The notes beneath the pieces were generated by a model. It was not told where the DNA came from. It made no database searches and saw only the letters and a program-made list of their open reading frames with translations. Positions 1 to 11,090 of a stretch of 64,000 nucleotides of DNA are shown here, one piece after another. The position numbers were made by a program, and so were the translations under genes. Source of the DNA: Microbotryum silenes-acaulis (Eukaryota > Basidiomycota > Microbotryomycetes > Microbotryales > Microbotryaceae); NCBI GenBank assembly GCA_003665825.1, contig QPFY01000019.1:124001-188000 (forward strand), in the 5' to 3' direction. Each line of letters starts with the position of its first letter. The first letter of the stretch is position 1.

Positions 1-2
1 TC

Positions 3-418
3 TACATCTCGAACCAAGTCGCGACCGCAACGGGTTCCCTGACCTCTTGGATCTGCGCCCCTGCCGCGAACCCGAACGCAGGTCGACTCCCCATCGCTAA
101 TCTCAACGTGAGTGTGCCTGCAACCGCTCGAGCACCGGCAGGAGCGCCTTCGGAATACGTCGCTCTAGCAACCGTCGGGGAATCGGGCGAGGTGGACGAG
201 AAGGATCCTCCGATCTTGACACCTCCACCTGCTCCGGAAACGGTCGTAACCAAATTCGGGAACTACGTCAAGACCGATCTCAAGCTTCGGTTCCTCGCCA
301 TCATTGTTGGGTTATGGTTCTTGAATGAGCTTTGTGAGTCGTCAATTACTTTTCATAGCCCAAGCTGCGGGAATAGCCCCTGACAACGTTCGGATTTTGC
401 CTTTCAGACCCGTCATAA
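3..418 (+). CDS. 3' end of an unidentified protein with a C-terminal membrane segment (partial)
   Basis: Frame 3 is open from the window edge. A GTGAGT donor at 334 and a CAG acceptor ending at 407 join the last exon, giving a C-terminus ...NELYPS and a TAA at 416-418. The visible 110 or so residues are Ser/Thr/Ala/Pro-rich, followed by a hydrophobic stretch (around FLAIIVGLWF) just before the end. That suggests a lumenal or secreted domain held by a C-terminal anchor, or a tail-anchored protein. I do not recognise the family. The 5' part lies outside the window. Confidence 0.5.
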
Positions 419-873
419 CTTTTGGAACTGGCAGCCACTTGCATTAATCTCGTGTATATCATTCTAAATCTCCGAAAGCCTCTTGGGATCAGATTCATCA
501 TCATTGCAACGATTTGTTACGGATAAAGAGTCTCATGGTCGAATCCTTTGACGACGGCAAGGTTCCAAAAGGTGTGCAAGGTCGATCGACAGTGCATTCG
601 TCACGCGCGCGCCAACGCTTCTGGTTGAGGGAGTCGGGGTTAGGCGCATGCTTAGCTGCAAAATCAGCCGCACGGGCAGCTGCGGCGCTAGACTCGGGGT
701 TAGCCGCAGGATAGCGCCTGAGCAGGAATTACTATCAACGGAAAGGGCCGGCTTCCGTTGGTGGGTAAAGAAGAGGAGGCCTCGAAATTCAAAATCCAGC
801 AGCGGCTCGGGGCCACAGGAGGAAGAGAACAAGTATACACTGCAGTTGATATACCCAGCTTCACTATGCTCGA
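419..873. other. Intergenic gap between convergent genes
   Basis: 455 bases between the 3' ends of the partial plus-strand gene and SF3B2. Short ORFs here are low-complexity or overlap each other and resemble nothing known to me. It probably holds two 3' UTRs. Confidence 0.5.
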
Positions 874-1417
874 CTAGAACTTGAACTTGTCCTTGTCCTT
901 GCCCTCGTTGCCTCCCCCACCTCTCTTCTTGGCATCGGCCGTCTTCCTCCTTTTGGCCACTTCCTTGCCGACGAAGTCCGAAAAGTCCTCATGCTGCCCC
1001 GTCGTCGATCTTCTATTGCTCTCCTCGTACCGTTGTCGCAGATCGGACTCGGACAGACCTTCCAATTCGGCCGCATCGAGAGCAATATCGACCCCACCGG
1101 CCTTCCTCTTCGTCCCCCGGTCCTCCTGCCCCAATACGGGAGGCCCACCCGCACCAAGTCCAGAAACGTCGTACACGCGGTCGGAGCCCATGACGCCTCG
1201 CATCCTCGCTTCTCGTTCGGGAATGACCTGGTATAGCGACTTGGGACGCCCATCGTCGTCCTCGGTCTGTTCCCTCTGCTTCCGTAAGTCGAGGAAGGCC
1301 GGTGTGTCCAATCCGCCCGGTACGGTCGACGTGACGGACGCGAATCCAGAAGGTGTCTCCAACCCTGACGGCGTCTGTAGCCCATCCGCAGGTGCGGCCT
1401 GAGTCCCTTCTCGTTCT

Positions 1418-1449
<32 letters not shown>

Positions 1450-3040
1450 TTCCTCTTCCTCCGAATCCTCCTCATCCGGTTCCAACTCGCCCCAAATATC
1501 CTTCACGACGGGCACGCCTTGATCTTGCTGGTTCTGGTCCAAAACGCCATAGATGTCGCCATAGAGCGGTCGACCAAACTCGTTCAAAGGTGGTTTGCCC
1601 CATCCTCCAGGATGGAAACCCCAGGCCGCTCCCTCGGGTATCGGTGCGTTCAATCCCGGGATACGCAAGTTCGGGTACGACGGTGGTGGGCCGTACCTCT
1701 GCATCGAGATGAGCCAAGGGGGTGGTGCGAGCAGCGGAATCGACAGCGCTTCCTTCAGCGCATCCGAAAGATCTCCTGGCTTCTTCTCCTTCAGCTTTGT
1801 TTCATACTCTTTGCCTTCGTAATATCTGTCGTGACGAAGAGCACAAGGCTGGATCAGCTTCTCTCGTATCTCGCCCTCATGTCAGGATTGCCCCAGACTT
1901 GCCCCAGACTCACGTTTCACCGAACGCGGTCATGGGCGGTTTGGTCTGGAATTTGAAGAAGGCGTCGTGGAGTTTCTGGTAGTCGATGTCTATCTTGCCC
2001 ATCTTGGGTTGCACGCGTTCTCGCGTCTTTTGTTTGAGCGATTGCCCTTCCTCCTTTTCCTTGATCGCATCTCGCTGGGTCGCGATACCGGTGTCGGCGA
2101 TGAAAGCTAGGAAGGAACGACCGGAAGTCAGCGCCGAATCGCAAGGAGACTGGACATCACACGAGCAATTTTGGAAACTCACTCGGCAATTGAAACGCAG
2201 GTTTCTCAATTCCCCTCTTGCCCTGCAGATAGTCCCTCTTCTGTGCCCAATGTCCTGGCACGGGGATCGTGTTGCGATGACTCTTGATCTGGACCAGCAG
2301 CTTGGGGTCGGTCGCCGAGACATCGACCCAATCGACGACCTCGGGCTTCTTGACGATCCGCTTGAGCTCAGCCACGGACAGACGGTTCATCTTGCGCTGC
2401 TTGCGCTTTGAAAGCGGTTTGGCAACGATCGGGTCGCCGTTAGCGTCGACTTCGTCGTCCGAGGGCATCTCGTCATCCGAATAGATGATTTCACCCTTGG
2501 TGCCGTCTTGGCCTGGCAGGCCGGTTGTTTTCGAGTTCTCGTCCTGCCATAGTGATGGCGCTCGAGTATGGTCAGTGACTGTACGACAGAAGGCACACGC
2601 GACGACACGCCTCGGGCAGCCAAGTCACTGACCTGTTCGGGATCGACGGGGTTGAAGTGAGCAAAAATGTGTGCGAATTCGGGAGCCAGGTGTTCGGGTA
2701 ATGGCTCTACGGCCATGTTAAAGTGCTTGCTGTCGTCGTCGTTGTTGTTGTCGTGGTCACTGAGCGTCGTCGTCGTCGATTCCGGTGCGACCGACTCTTC
2801 CTTGATCTGTGGCGCGATGATTGCGCGTCAGATTAACGATCAAGACGCTCTTCATGACCCTCCTCTTTGTATCGCACGCACCTGCTCATCTTCAGCACCC
2901 GTGGTGTCTGGCGTAGGTCCTGCAGCCGCGACGGCCTTGGCCTTGGCCTTCTTCTTGAGCCGCTTGAACTGCGTCTTGGTCGCCTTGGAGGTGGACACTG
3001 TCGGCTTGGGAGTCTCATCAGCAGCTAGGGCGCCGTTCAT
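874..3040 (-). CDS. SF3B2: Splicing factor 3b subunit 2 (SAP145/Cus1)
   Basis: U2 snRNP component that bridges SF3b and the branch site during prespliceosome assembly, in the nucleus. Five exons: 3040-2882, 2806-2633, 2543-2183, 2106-1914, 1825-874, summing to 1839 nt and 612 residues. The DUF382 core (NRLSVAELKRIV, HWAQKRDYLQGKRGIEKPAF, KMGKIDIDYQKLHDAFF) is followed by the PSP region (PPPWLISMQRYGPPPSYPNLRIPGLN, then GWGKPPLNEFGRPLYGD). An acidic stretch follows and the lysine-rich end reads KDKFKF, as in animal SF3B2. The N-terminus is lysine-rich and variable. The start at 3040 is the first ATG before the first exon. Length is shorter than human SAP145, as usual in fungi. The match to the family is very clear. 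Confidence 0.95.
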
Positions 3041-3808
3041 TGCTGCGGCCAGTGTAGCTTGCTGTTGCGGTGGTGCGGCGGGGGATACGAGTAGAAGCGA
3101 GTAGAAGCGGGTGTGTGGAGCAGAAGCAGTCGCTCGGTTCGGCCGTGCAGACTTGTGCAGACACCTGCAGACACGCGCGCGCCGGCCCCGACCGCCCAAT
3201 CAACGCTCGGACCGCCGGGCCGACGCGCTCAATCCGAGTTCGCCGTGCACACTCGAGTCAGATCAGCTTCCAAACAGTTTTGTGAGCACTATCTTGCTCG
3301 AACTTTTCTTGGCAACAGTGGCCCAGTGCTAGGAGCACTTGAAAGTTTTTCGGCGGCCACCGGCCAGATCGATCCGGTTTTCGGGGGAGATATGTACTAA
3401 GGCTGACTAACAGCGACTACGAGTGACACTTTCCTGCTGCTGTCGATCACGAGGCCTTGATTGTTACACCATGTTACCGAACACCATGTGATCATGCGCT
3501 GCTAATCCGAAAGAGACTCCGTGTCCGTTGCGGCTGCAACCGGCCGACGGCCGTTACCGCGGTCCGCAAAATCTGAACTTCCGAAGAGTTCACTCGGTCT
3601 GCTGACTGACGGCCACCGGGCTCGCTTTGCCTCCTTTACTTACACCGCATTTGTTCCACCCCGAACTCGTGCGCACCAGGCGCCTCTTTTGCTCTTTCTC
3701 CCCCTCCACCAACATCTCTTGGAAAACATCTGCGCCATGCCATGTCTCTCCTTGTACCCCACCTCGCTCCGCTTCACCAACTCAGGTGACCGTCCAACTC
3801 ACCTTGCG
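3041..3808. promoter_or_regulatory. Divergent promoter region between SF3B2 and the CIA30-domain gene
   Basis: 768 bases separate two divergently read start codons. No convincing gene lies in it. Pyrimidine-rich runs near 3680-3780 resemble the leader of the plus-strand gene. I see no clear TATA box. Confidence 0.4.
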
Positions 3809-4858
3809 ATGGCTCCTGTCAATTTGACCAGCTTCGACCATCAGGTTCGTCGCTTCGGTGCTCTTCATTTACGTAACTGTTCGGGCAACTCGAGCTTCGA
3901 CGCTTGACCATTTCACATCTTACTGACGTCATAACAGCACCCCATAGACACTGTTCCGCGCACCCCATCATCCCTGGCCAACGTTCGTCGCGGTCGATGA
4001 CCAAGTCCGCTGTGGAGTATCGACATCCAACTTTACCATTGTGAAGCCACCCCATTCTCACACGATCGGCGTCTTCAGTGGTCACCTTGGTGAGCTACTC
4101 CCAATCCGATCATCGCCGCTGCCGTTGCTGACGGCGATCGTGCGATTGGGTGCATTCCCCCCTCTCTTCCCGGACCCCCGAACTGTCACCCGGCAGATAT
4201 CATGGCCTTAAAAGGTGTTGGTTTCGCATCCCAGTCAACCGTCTTTAACAAATGGAAGCCCCTCTCGCTCCCCCGTTCATCCTACTCCGGTCTACTCCTG
4301 ACGATTCTGAGACCCTCCGACGAGGTCTCGGTGACGACCACCCCCATCACGACCAAGAAGCCCTCTAAACCGACCTCGTTTGTTCTGACCTTGAAATCCT
4401 CACCACCGGTCACTCGACCTGATGGAACGAGGGAAGCGGGTATCTCGTACGAGTATGCGTTCACGCCGGGTGATTTCGACGGCAAGGAGAAGCAGATTCA
4501 AATGGAGTGGGATGGGTTCACTGCGACGTATCGAGGTAGAGCGGACCCCAAATTTGCTAAATTGGATCCGAACAAGTTGTACGAGTAAGTTCTATCACTT
4601 TTACGGTCCTAGTTTCCGTGTTTCTCACGGCTGACTCTTCCTGCCCCTTGCTTCAGACTGAGCTTTATGTGCCGTTCCAACTTTGGGGAACAAGCCGGTG
4701 ATTTCGTACTCAACATCCTCGAACTGGCCGCACTGAGGAACAAGTATGACAAGCGTCAATCTCGAGGATGTTTCGATTGGGCCAAACAACTGGTCACGAG
4801 GCGTTATGAGGCCGTCGCGGGTTGGTACAGACGTGATCAAGGCGTGAGGTTGGTGTGA
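3809..4858 (+). CDS. CIA30-domain protein (complex I intermediate-associated protein 30 family)
   Basis: CIA30 proteins are known as assembly factors for mitochondrial complex I; related single-domain proteins are found widely in fungi. Four exons: 3809-3844, 3948-4089, 4197-4584, 4657-4858, 768 nt and 255 residues. Family marks in order: LFRAPHHPWPTFVAVDDQVRCG near residues 14-36, VFSGHLD, VGFASQ, WDGFTATYRGR, then LSFMCRSNFGEQAGDFVLNI. The first intron uses GTTCGT and a TAG acceptor at 3947; this is the only join that removes a stop and restores the conserved AVDD block. The N-terminal exon is only 12 codons, with no obvious mitochondrial presequence, so a cytosolic family member is also possible. 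Confidence 0.85.
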
Positions 4859-5329
4859 CTCCTTGTCGAATTGTCCAGCCGAGGCGGATTCAGTTCTTCT
4901 TTCTCTGTATACTTCACGCACGCATACACGCCTATAGTCCATACCAATATAGGTTCATCTTATGTACAGACGACCCTTTCAGTACTTGAACACTCCACAG
5001 CTGCAAAACTCCGCTAGTAGCGTCGAAATGCAGAACTTCCTCAGTCCCCGGGAAGCAGGTCGAGATCAGCGACGCCCAAGGCCGCGTTCGGCAATTTGCG
5101 GATCGAGTGGGGAATTTCAGGTCTGCATACATCTCAAAGACGCACATCCCGAAAGCAGACTAAGTCGAATGAATCAACACAAGTACATCTCCGATAACAA
5201 CAGGACAGCACTGGTCGCCCGATCATGAAAAGACGGGAAGGACTTTTACAGCGGTTGCATGCGGCCTTCACGTCTGCCGCGGTGCTGGGGACACCGCAGC
5301 CTGGCAGTCCACAATTCAAGGGTCCGCAT
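4859..5329. other. Intergenic, no gene seen
   Basis: 471 bases between the CIA30-domain gene and the hAT relic. The short ORFs on both strands are unrelated to any family I know. The first part is probably 3' UTR. Confidence 0.4.
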
Positions 5330-5580
5330 TAGATCAGATCAAATCAGATCTGAATTTTTCTGATTCTGCCTTGATTGGTCTGATCTTGATCTGATCTGAG
5401 CAGATCAATTTGATCTGGGACATGAAGTTGCCTAATTTGGCACAGAGAGACTTCTACATGTCTACATGTTGAAATCCTCATCTTCTTCCTCCACAACCTC
5501 ATCCTCATCATCCTCCAAAGTGATCACCTTGCTAAGTCGCCGCTTTTTGGAAGGGCTCCTAGTACAAGCAAGCAGCGATG
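5330..5580 (-). mobile_element. Relic end of a hAT-type element
   Basis: Starts with TTAGATCAGATCAAATCAG and is rich in GATC-containing words, like the left end of the complete hAT element near 12284. On the minus strand, about 5466-5565 encodes a tail with KKRRLSKVITLEDD followed by acidic residues and a stop. It aligns with the hAT transposase C-terminus (RKRRISEVIILDDDD plus acidic run) at 12424-12590. Flanking words also match: TCAATTTGATCTGgGACAT here versus TCAATTTGATCTGaGACAT there. The rest of the element is absent. It lies 220 bases upstream of the GST-like start codon. Confidence 0.7.
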
Positions 5581-5798
5581 TGCAATGGGGGTGATCCCTC
5601 GCGGGTGCCAGTCTCGGCATCTCGAGATACCCGAATCGCGCGATCGAAATGAAATGTCACTGGCACGACCCCACCTCAGCCCCCAAACGCAACTCCACTC
5701 TTGCTTCACCTTACTCTTCCGCCTCTCTCATTGCACTCAGGACTACGACTTCCCGGATTGATTCTCTCGCACCAACTCCACGATACAAATCTTACATA

Positions 5799-6939
5799 AT
5801 GTCGTCTTCCAAAGTTATCCTGTATGCGTACCCTCAATCGCCCTTTGCCGCCAAGCTCGAGCTCGTGCTCACGCTCAAGCAGGTCCCCTATCACTACGTC
5901 GAGGTCGAGCGCATGCCCCCGCGTCCGGCCCTCCACCTCCTCAACATCACCTACCGCCGCATCCCCGTCCTTGCCATCGACTCGGATCTCTACCTTGATA
6001 CCTCGCTCGCCGTGCAGGCGCTCGAAGAACGTTTCCCCGACTCGCCCTCGCTGTCCCAGTCCCACTGGGGGCTTCAAACCGCCACCGCGTTCCACTGGTC
6101 CGACCGAGCGATCTTCCAACTTGCCGCAGGCGCACTTCCTTGGACCGAACTACCAGAAGTTTTCGTCAAGGATCGTTCAGCCTACCGAGGGGGCCAGATC
6201 GACCCCCAAACGATGGTCGCCGCTAGGCCCAAAGTCTTGTCCGCCTTGAGAAGCCACATTGTATGTCCAACCGTTCTTTCTTGCTTTAGAAATAACGTAA
6301 TGATTCGACCAGCGGATTCGACTCGTCTCGTCTTGTCGTTTGCAGGACCTGGTCGAGAAGCAACTCGCAAGTCGATCGTCGGAAAAGACTTTTTTGCTTG
6401 GTACCGACAGACCGACCTACCTCGACATTTCGCTTTACTTCTCCCTCAACTGGGTCTCAGGTATGTCATCCATCTTGCTAGAATGTTGGAAACTGTTTGG
6501 CGTACTGAACGCGGTTCGAAATACAGGCTTCGGCACGGCCGATTCCATCTTCAAGCCAGCTTCGGGCACGTCCCCCGATTTCCCATTGACGTTCGCTTGG
6601 ATGACCCTAGTTAAGTCCGCCGTCAAAGATGCCACTTCGACCGCACCAGGAAAAAAATCGCTCAACCCCGAGAACGCCGTCACTTCGATCACGTCTTCCC
6701 CGGCTTCGAAGACGATCACGGTCGACGAGAGGGATCCGCTCCTCGTCGCCAAGTGGTTCGCGATCGGTGACCTCGTCGAAATCACGCCCAATGATGTCGG
6801 CAAAGTGCCCCAGAAGGGCAAGCTCGTCGGCCTGGACAAGGTCAAAGTCAGCTTGGAGGTCCAAGTTGAGGGAGGCAAGGGCACGTGCACGGTTCATGCG
6901 CCGAGGTTGGGCTTTGATGTCAAGAAGATCAACCAGTAA
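5799..6939 (+). CDS. Glutathione S-transferase-like protein
   Basis: Three exons: 5799-6260, 6346-6460, 6527-6939, 990 nt and 329 residues. The N-terminal thioredoxin-like fold shows VILYAYPQSPFAAKLELVLTLKQ, then YVEV, a cis-Pro region (YRRIPVLAID) and LDTSLAVQALEERFP, the typical GST pattern of beta strand, SPF-type motif, RIPVL and acidic D/E-S helix start. The C-terminal part (about residues 155-329) has helices, then a beta-rich tail (TVDERDPLLVAKWFAIGDLVEITPNDVGKVPQKGKLVG) that resembles the extra C-terminal domain of fungal GST-like proteins. Substrate cannot be told. The start at 5799 gives the GST fold directly; the open frame upstream looks like leader sequence, which begins just after the hAT relic. 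Confidence 0.85.
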
Positions 6940-6989
6940 AGGGATCAAAGAACTAGAGACTGTCAGAGTGTATATTGCTGTTTCATCCC

Positions 6990-7163
6990 ACTTGTCTTCC
7001 TGATTATGATTAGTTACTAGTTGTTGATATTAGTCGCCTCGCGCGGCTCGTGCCTGCCTCGCGCGCGCTCCCTTAGCGCTTCTCTTCTTTCTCCAACTAT
7101 CTTTACTATCATCTTCGGCTCTCGTACTTACGTATCTCGTGCCTCAGCTTCAGGTTCCTAAAA
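6990..7163 (+). mobile_element. Probable 5' LTR or leader of the copia element (boundaries unresolved)
   Basis: Sequence between the GST-like stop and the copia primer-binding site. It is rich in short CGCGCG and CTCGTG words and ends just before a primer-binding-like motif, where a 5' LTR would end. I could not find a matching copy downstream of the copia ORF, so the LTR edges are not defined. Confidence 0.3.
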
Positions 7164-7175
7164 GGTTATGAGCCC
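7164..7175 (+). other. Putative primer-binding site matching the initiator tRNA-Met anticodon arm
   Basis: GGTTATGAGCCC is the reverse complement of GGGCTCATAACC, the anticodon stem-loop of initiator tRNA-Met in many eukaryotes. Some Ty1/copia elements, Drosophila copia among them, prime with a half-tRNA ending in this loop. Its ATG (7168-7170) is also the first codon of the polyprotein. Confidence 0.5.
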
Positions 7176-9306
7176 ACCGAACCTACCAGCGGCGGGCGAC
7201 CCCGACGATCACGGTGACATGGCATCTACGCCTCCTCTACCACCGTCATCAACGTCGATCCACACCATCGACGTCGCCTCCGCTACCTCCGTCACGCTCA
7301 CCAATGAGCAATTCGACAAGCTGATTAGGAACCAGCGCCCCGCACCCGCACAGGACGACGACGCACTCTCCATGCGTCAGCTACTCCCCCCAGTCAACCC
7401 CCCGGTCTTCCCACACGACTCGAAGCTTACGGAGGACAATTACGTTGACTGGGTCCTCACGATGCCGCCATGCCCGCCCTCTTGGGCTGGATTCAACGCT
7501 CGGACGAATCGAGCGACGGTCCTCGTTGCGAAGGCGGTCGTACCGACCAAACGCTCAAAATGGGATCGTTCTGGTCCTGCCCCGAGCAACTGCCCAGCTT
7601 GTGGTCAAGGCAAACACTGGCTCGACAAGTGTCCGGAATCGCGCAAGCGAGCCAAGTACCTCGAGCTCAAGAACGCCATGAAGGAACTCCAAGGCTCATC
7701 ATCGCCTGCGTCCACGTTCGTGGCCACCGAGGCAGCATCCAAGGATCAACAACTGTCCGTCTTTTCTTCTGCTACGTTTGTCAACATCGGGCCACCGGCG
7801 GAAATCCTTCTGCTAGACTCGGCGTCGGCGTGCCACGTCGTCAACGATGCGTCCTTCTTTGACGGCCCCCTTTCGCCTACCCCGCAAGTCCTGCAAGGTC
7901 TAGGGGGAACGGTGAAGGCCTCGGGAATCGGCTCGGTCAAGCTCGTCTCCGATAATGGTACCAAGTTCACCCTCAACGACGTGATCTACGCCCCCGAGAG
8001 CCCTGCCAACCTCATCTCGGTCCGGGCCTTCGACCGCAAAGGTGTTCGCATCACCTTCGAACACGGAGAAGTCGAGCTCCGCACGCCGCAAGGGTGCATC
8101 GCCACAGCATCAGCCATCGCGTCCAGCATTTACAAACTCAATGCTTCGGTCCAAGCTGCCAGCAAAGGTGCGCTACACACGCTCGTCGCCACCAAGTCCA
8201 ATAGGCTACCTCTACTTACCCTTCACCGGCGCTACGGCCACGCCTCTGTCCAGACACTTAAAAAACTGGCGGCCTCTGGCCAGGTGGAGGGTTTGGATTG
8301 GCCCTATAGTGACTTCGAGTGTAAAGACTTCACCTGCAATGCGTGCCTTGCCTCCAAAGCGCATCATTTGCCTTTCCCCTCTTCGTCGTCGCATGCCGCG
8401 GAACCGCTTGCATTGGTGCACTCGGATGTCTTATCTTTCCCCGAGGAGTCCTTCGGCCATAAGCGGTACCTCGTCACGTTCATCGACGACTTCTCGAGGA
8501 AGACTTGGGTTTACCCCATCGGGCACAAAAGCGAGGTCCTTCCGACATTCAAGGATTGGCTTCTGGAGATCGAAAACGCCACGGGTCGCAAGGTCAAAAC
8601 GCTTCGCTCGGACAACGGGGGCGAGTATGTCTCTACCGCCTTCAACGGCTATTGTGTGGCTCGCGGAATTCGTCGCGAATTGACCACACCGTACACGCCC
8701 GAGCAAAACGGTCGAGCCGAGCGAGTCAACCGGTCAATCGTGGAGGGCACCCTGGCTCTTCTGTCTCACTCGGGACTCCCACGATCATGCTGGGACAAGG
8801 CTGCCATGTGTTACATCCACGTCAAGAACCTATCGCCTCACGCGGCTCTCGGTGGAGGCATCCCAAACAGTCGTTGGTTGGGTGCCACACCAGGCGTGGA
8901 GGGTCTTCGGGCATTCGGTTGTCGCGCCTGGGCCACCGTGCCGGCTCACCGACGGGACAAACTTGACCCAAAAGGGATCCCTCTGGTCTTTGTGGGTTAC
9001 AATCGACACGCGAAAGCCTGGCGTCTTCTTGACCCCTCCTCGATGCGTGTGAGTCTGAGCCAAAATGTGACGTTCGTTGAAACCGAGTTCCCCTTCACGA
9101 CCGCACCAACCCGCGTGGCGCAGCCGTCCATCCCGGGTTACTGCCCCCAGCCGCCACCTGTCGAAGGTCCAGCACCGTCGTCGGCTCCAACGCTTGTCGA
9201 CCCTCCCCCGCGGCCACCTTCCCCAACACCTGACGAGACACCCGCGTCGCCAGTTTCGACCAACTCGGCCGACAAAGACGACACCTCGTTGACCATGAGC
9301 GTGTAA
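7168..9306 (+). CDS. Ty1/copia Gag-protease-integrase polyprotein lacking reverse transcriptase
   Basis: One open frame of 712 codons. A shortened Gag N-terminus ([13 protein letters not shown] near residues 88-100, then an abrupt break) leads to a CCHC knuckle C-x2-C-x4-H-x4-C at about residues 142-155. A protease-like block LLLDSAS follows near residue 217. The GAG pre-integrase zinc site is HRRYGH (from 353) with CNAC (from 390). The integrase catalytic triad is D420, D482, E518 with the D-35-E spacing, followed by AFGCRAW and a proline-rich tail. The frame stops at 9304-9306 without any RT or RNase H. The protease motif is DSA instead of the expected D-S/T-G. The element cannot copy itself without help, yet the frame has no stops, so the damage looks recent or the protein is tolerated. 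Confidence 0.9.
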   Translation: MSPPNLPAAGDPDDHGDMASTPPLPPSSTSIHTIDVASATSVTLTNEQFDKLIRNQRPAPAQDDDALSMRQLLPPVNPPVFPHDSKLTEDNYVDWVLTMPPCPPSWAGFNARTNRATVLVAKAVVPTKRSKWDRSGPAPSNCPACGQGKHWLDKCPESRKRAKYLELKNAMKELQGSSSPASTFVATEAASKDQQLSVFSSATFVNIGPPAEILLLDSASACHVVNDASFFDGPLSPTPQVLQGLGGTVKASGIGSVKLVSDNGTKFTLNDVIYAPESPANLISVRAFDRKGVRITFEHGEVELRTPQGCIATASAIASSIYKLNASVQAASKGALHTLVATKSNRLPLLTLHRRYGHASVQTLKKLAASGQVEGLDWPYSDFECKDFTCNACLASKAHHLPFPSSSSHAAEPLALVHSDVLSFPEESFGHKRYLVTFIDDFSRKTWVYPIGHKSEVLPTFKDWLLEIENATGRKVKTLRSDNGGEYVSTAFNGYCVARGIRRELTTPYTPEQNGRAERVNRSIVEGTLALLSHSGLPRSCWDKAAMCYIHVKNLSPHAALGGGIPNSRWLGATPGVEGLRAFGCRAWATVPAHRRDKLDPKGIPLVFVGYNRHAKAWRLLDPSSMRVSLSQNVTFVETEFPFTTAPTRVAQPSIPGYCPQPPPVEGPAPSSAPTLVDPPPRPPSPTPDETPASPVSTNSADKDDTSLTMSV

Positions 9307-9827
9307 TACTCCGTAGTTACTCAAGGCCTGACGCGCGTCTGGCCTTAAGCCTTGTCGGGAAGTAGACTCTCTCTTCCCTTCTGACCAGTTTATTCTTTGG
9401 AATACATACTCGTATCCTGTTACTTGCAAGGCCCCACGACTGGGCCTTACATCGCGACGACGGAGCCAGCCGTGAACTTGCCGCAGCCACCTCCGGATCC
9501 AGCTCCACTCGCCAAAGTCAAGCCAACTTGGGAGTACGGCGACATCGCCAAGGTTGGTCCCGATCCGGGGAAGTACGGTGAAGTTGACACTTGAAACATC
9601 ATAGTTGGCCCCCGGACACGCCGCCAGCTCGTTCCCACCTGAAAGGCACGCTGTCTCGGACAGCGGAGCCTCACTGGTGACCGAAGATGACAGGTGCAAG
9701 TTATATGGATTACAACTAGCTTCTGGTGTCAGCTCGATGAAGAGAGAGCTGAAGAAGCTAGGCGCGCGCAATCTCTATTTCTAATGCCTGTGGCCCGTCG
9801 TAAGGCCTTGCCTTACACTTCCATCAG
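9307..9827. repeat. LTR-like debris between the copia and gypsy remnants
   Basis: No intact gene. Short inverted repeats built on AAGGCC words occur: AAGGCCC...GGGCCTT at 9428-9448 and GTAAGGC-CTT-GCCTTAC at 9800-9816. The word TGCAAGGCC at 9426 recurs at 11079 just after the gypsy polypurine tract, where an LTR should start. This suggests nested or rearranged LTR ends. A proline-rich ORF at 9397-9594 has no recognisable match. Confidence 0.35.
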
Positions 9828-11090
9828 GTGTCGCGGACTTTCTTCTGGCCGCGGCTGCGAACATCGTGCAACGCCTATGTTTCGACATGTGATGTGTGCC
9901 AGCGTACCAAAGCAACAACCACGGGCGCGTTGGGGGTATTGCATGCGTTGGCTGTGCCGGATGGGCTGATGCAGGAGGTGGCACTCGATTTTGTGGGCCC
10001 CCTGCCCAAGTGCCAGGGCTTCGACATGCTCCTCACTATCACCGATCGTTTATCGGGCTACACGCGCTTGATACCTAGCCGGGCCGCGGACACCACCAAG
10101 GACATCGCCGAACGTTTTCATGAGGGATGGCACCGCTTCTTTGGACCGCCAACAAGGATAGTCTCTGATCGGGATAAGCTGTTTACATCGCATTTCTGGC
10201 GTGCGTATCACAATCTGATGGGCACTCGACTCGCCATGTCTACCTCGTTCCACCCTGAAACTGACGGCCGTAGCGAGCGGACCAACAAGACCGCAACTCA
10301 AGCCTTGCGAGCCGTGGTCAACAAGCAGCAGAACGATTGGGTCCGACATCTGGTCAACATTGAGTTCGCAATCAACGCAAGCGTCAACGCCTCAACGAAC
10401 AAGTCGCCGTTTGAGGTGGTCCTAGGGCGTTCACCCAGACTGTTGCCGACGTCTCTCAATTGGCCCGACTTGCCCAATGTGCCTGCGGCAAAGGACCTGA
10501 TCGCCGAGCGGAAGGCGGTGTTGGCGGAGGTCCGGGATGCATTGGCCGCAGCCAAGGTGCGACAAGCGGAGCAGGTCAACCGACATCGGCGGCCAGAACC
10601 GGACATTGCGGTGGGAGATCTCGTCATGGTGGACACCCGTGACCGTCGTCTTCAATTTAAAACGGGACACCGCAAGTCGGCCAAGCTCTTTGATCGCTCC
10701 GAGGGACCCTACCGGGTTACTGCTGCAAATGTTGCCACCTCCAACTACACACTGCAGCTTAACGAAGGCGACCGATCGCACCCTAACTTTCACATAAGCA
10801 AGCTCCATCCTTACCGAGCCAACGACCCCAACCTCTTTCCGAATCGAGAACCCACCAGACCCAAACCAATTATAGTCGATGGACATGAAGAATGGGTTGT
10901 GCGAGAGATCCTGGAGGAGACAACAAGGGGGAGGAAGCGCTATTGTGTTTGGTGGGAGGGCTATCCGCAGCACGAAGCCACCATGGAACCGCGTGAAAAT
11001 TTGGTGGGGACAGAGGCGCTTCGGCGTTGGGAGTTGAAGAAAAGGATGGAGGGAGGGTTTAGTTCAGGAGGGGGAGAGTGCAAGGCCTGA
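9804..11090 (+). pseudogene. Ty3/gypsy chromovirus integrase plus chromodomain fragment
   Basis: Open from just after a TAA at 9801. It enters a gypsy integrase partway through the N-terminal zinc finger: the first histidines are missing, but [10 protein letters not shown] and CDVCQRTK are present. The catalytic core shows ALDFVGPLP (D at 9987), IVSDRDKLF (D at 10167) and [13 protein letters not shown] (E at 10275) with D-35-E spacing. The GPY/F-like region ([22 protein letters not shown]) precedes a chromodomain ([11 protein letters not shown]...YCVWWEGYP...TMEPRENL). Protease, RT and RNase H are absent. A purine run ending at 11078 looks like the polypurine tract, and the last codons run into the presumed LTR. 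Confidence 0.85.

Noticed and set aside
864..1475. 203-codon arginine-rich minus-strand ORF
   Set aside because: Out-of-frame shadow of the acidic SF3B2 exon.
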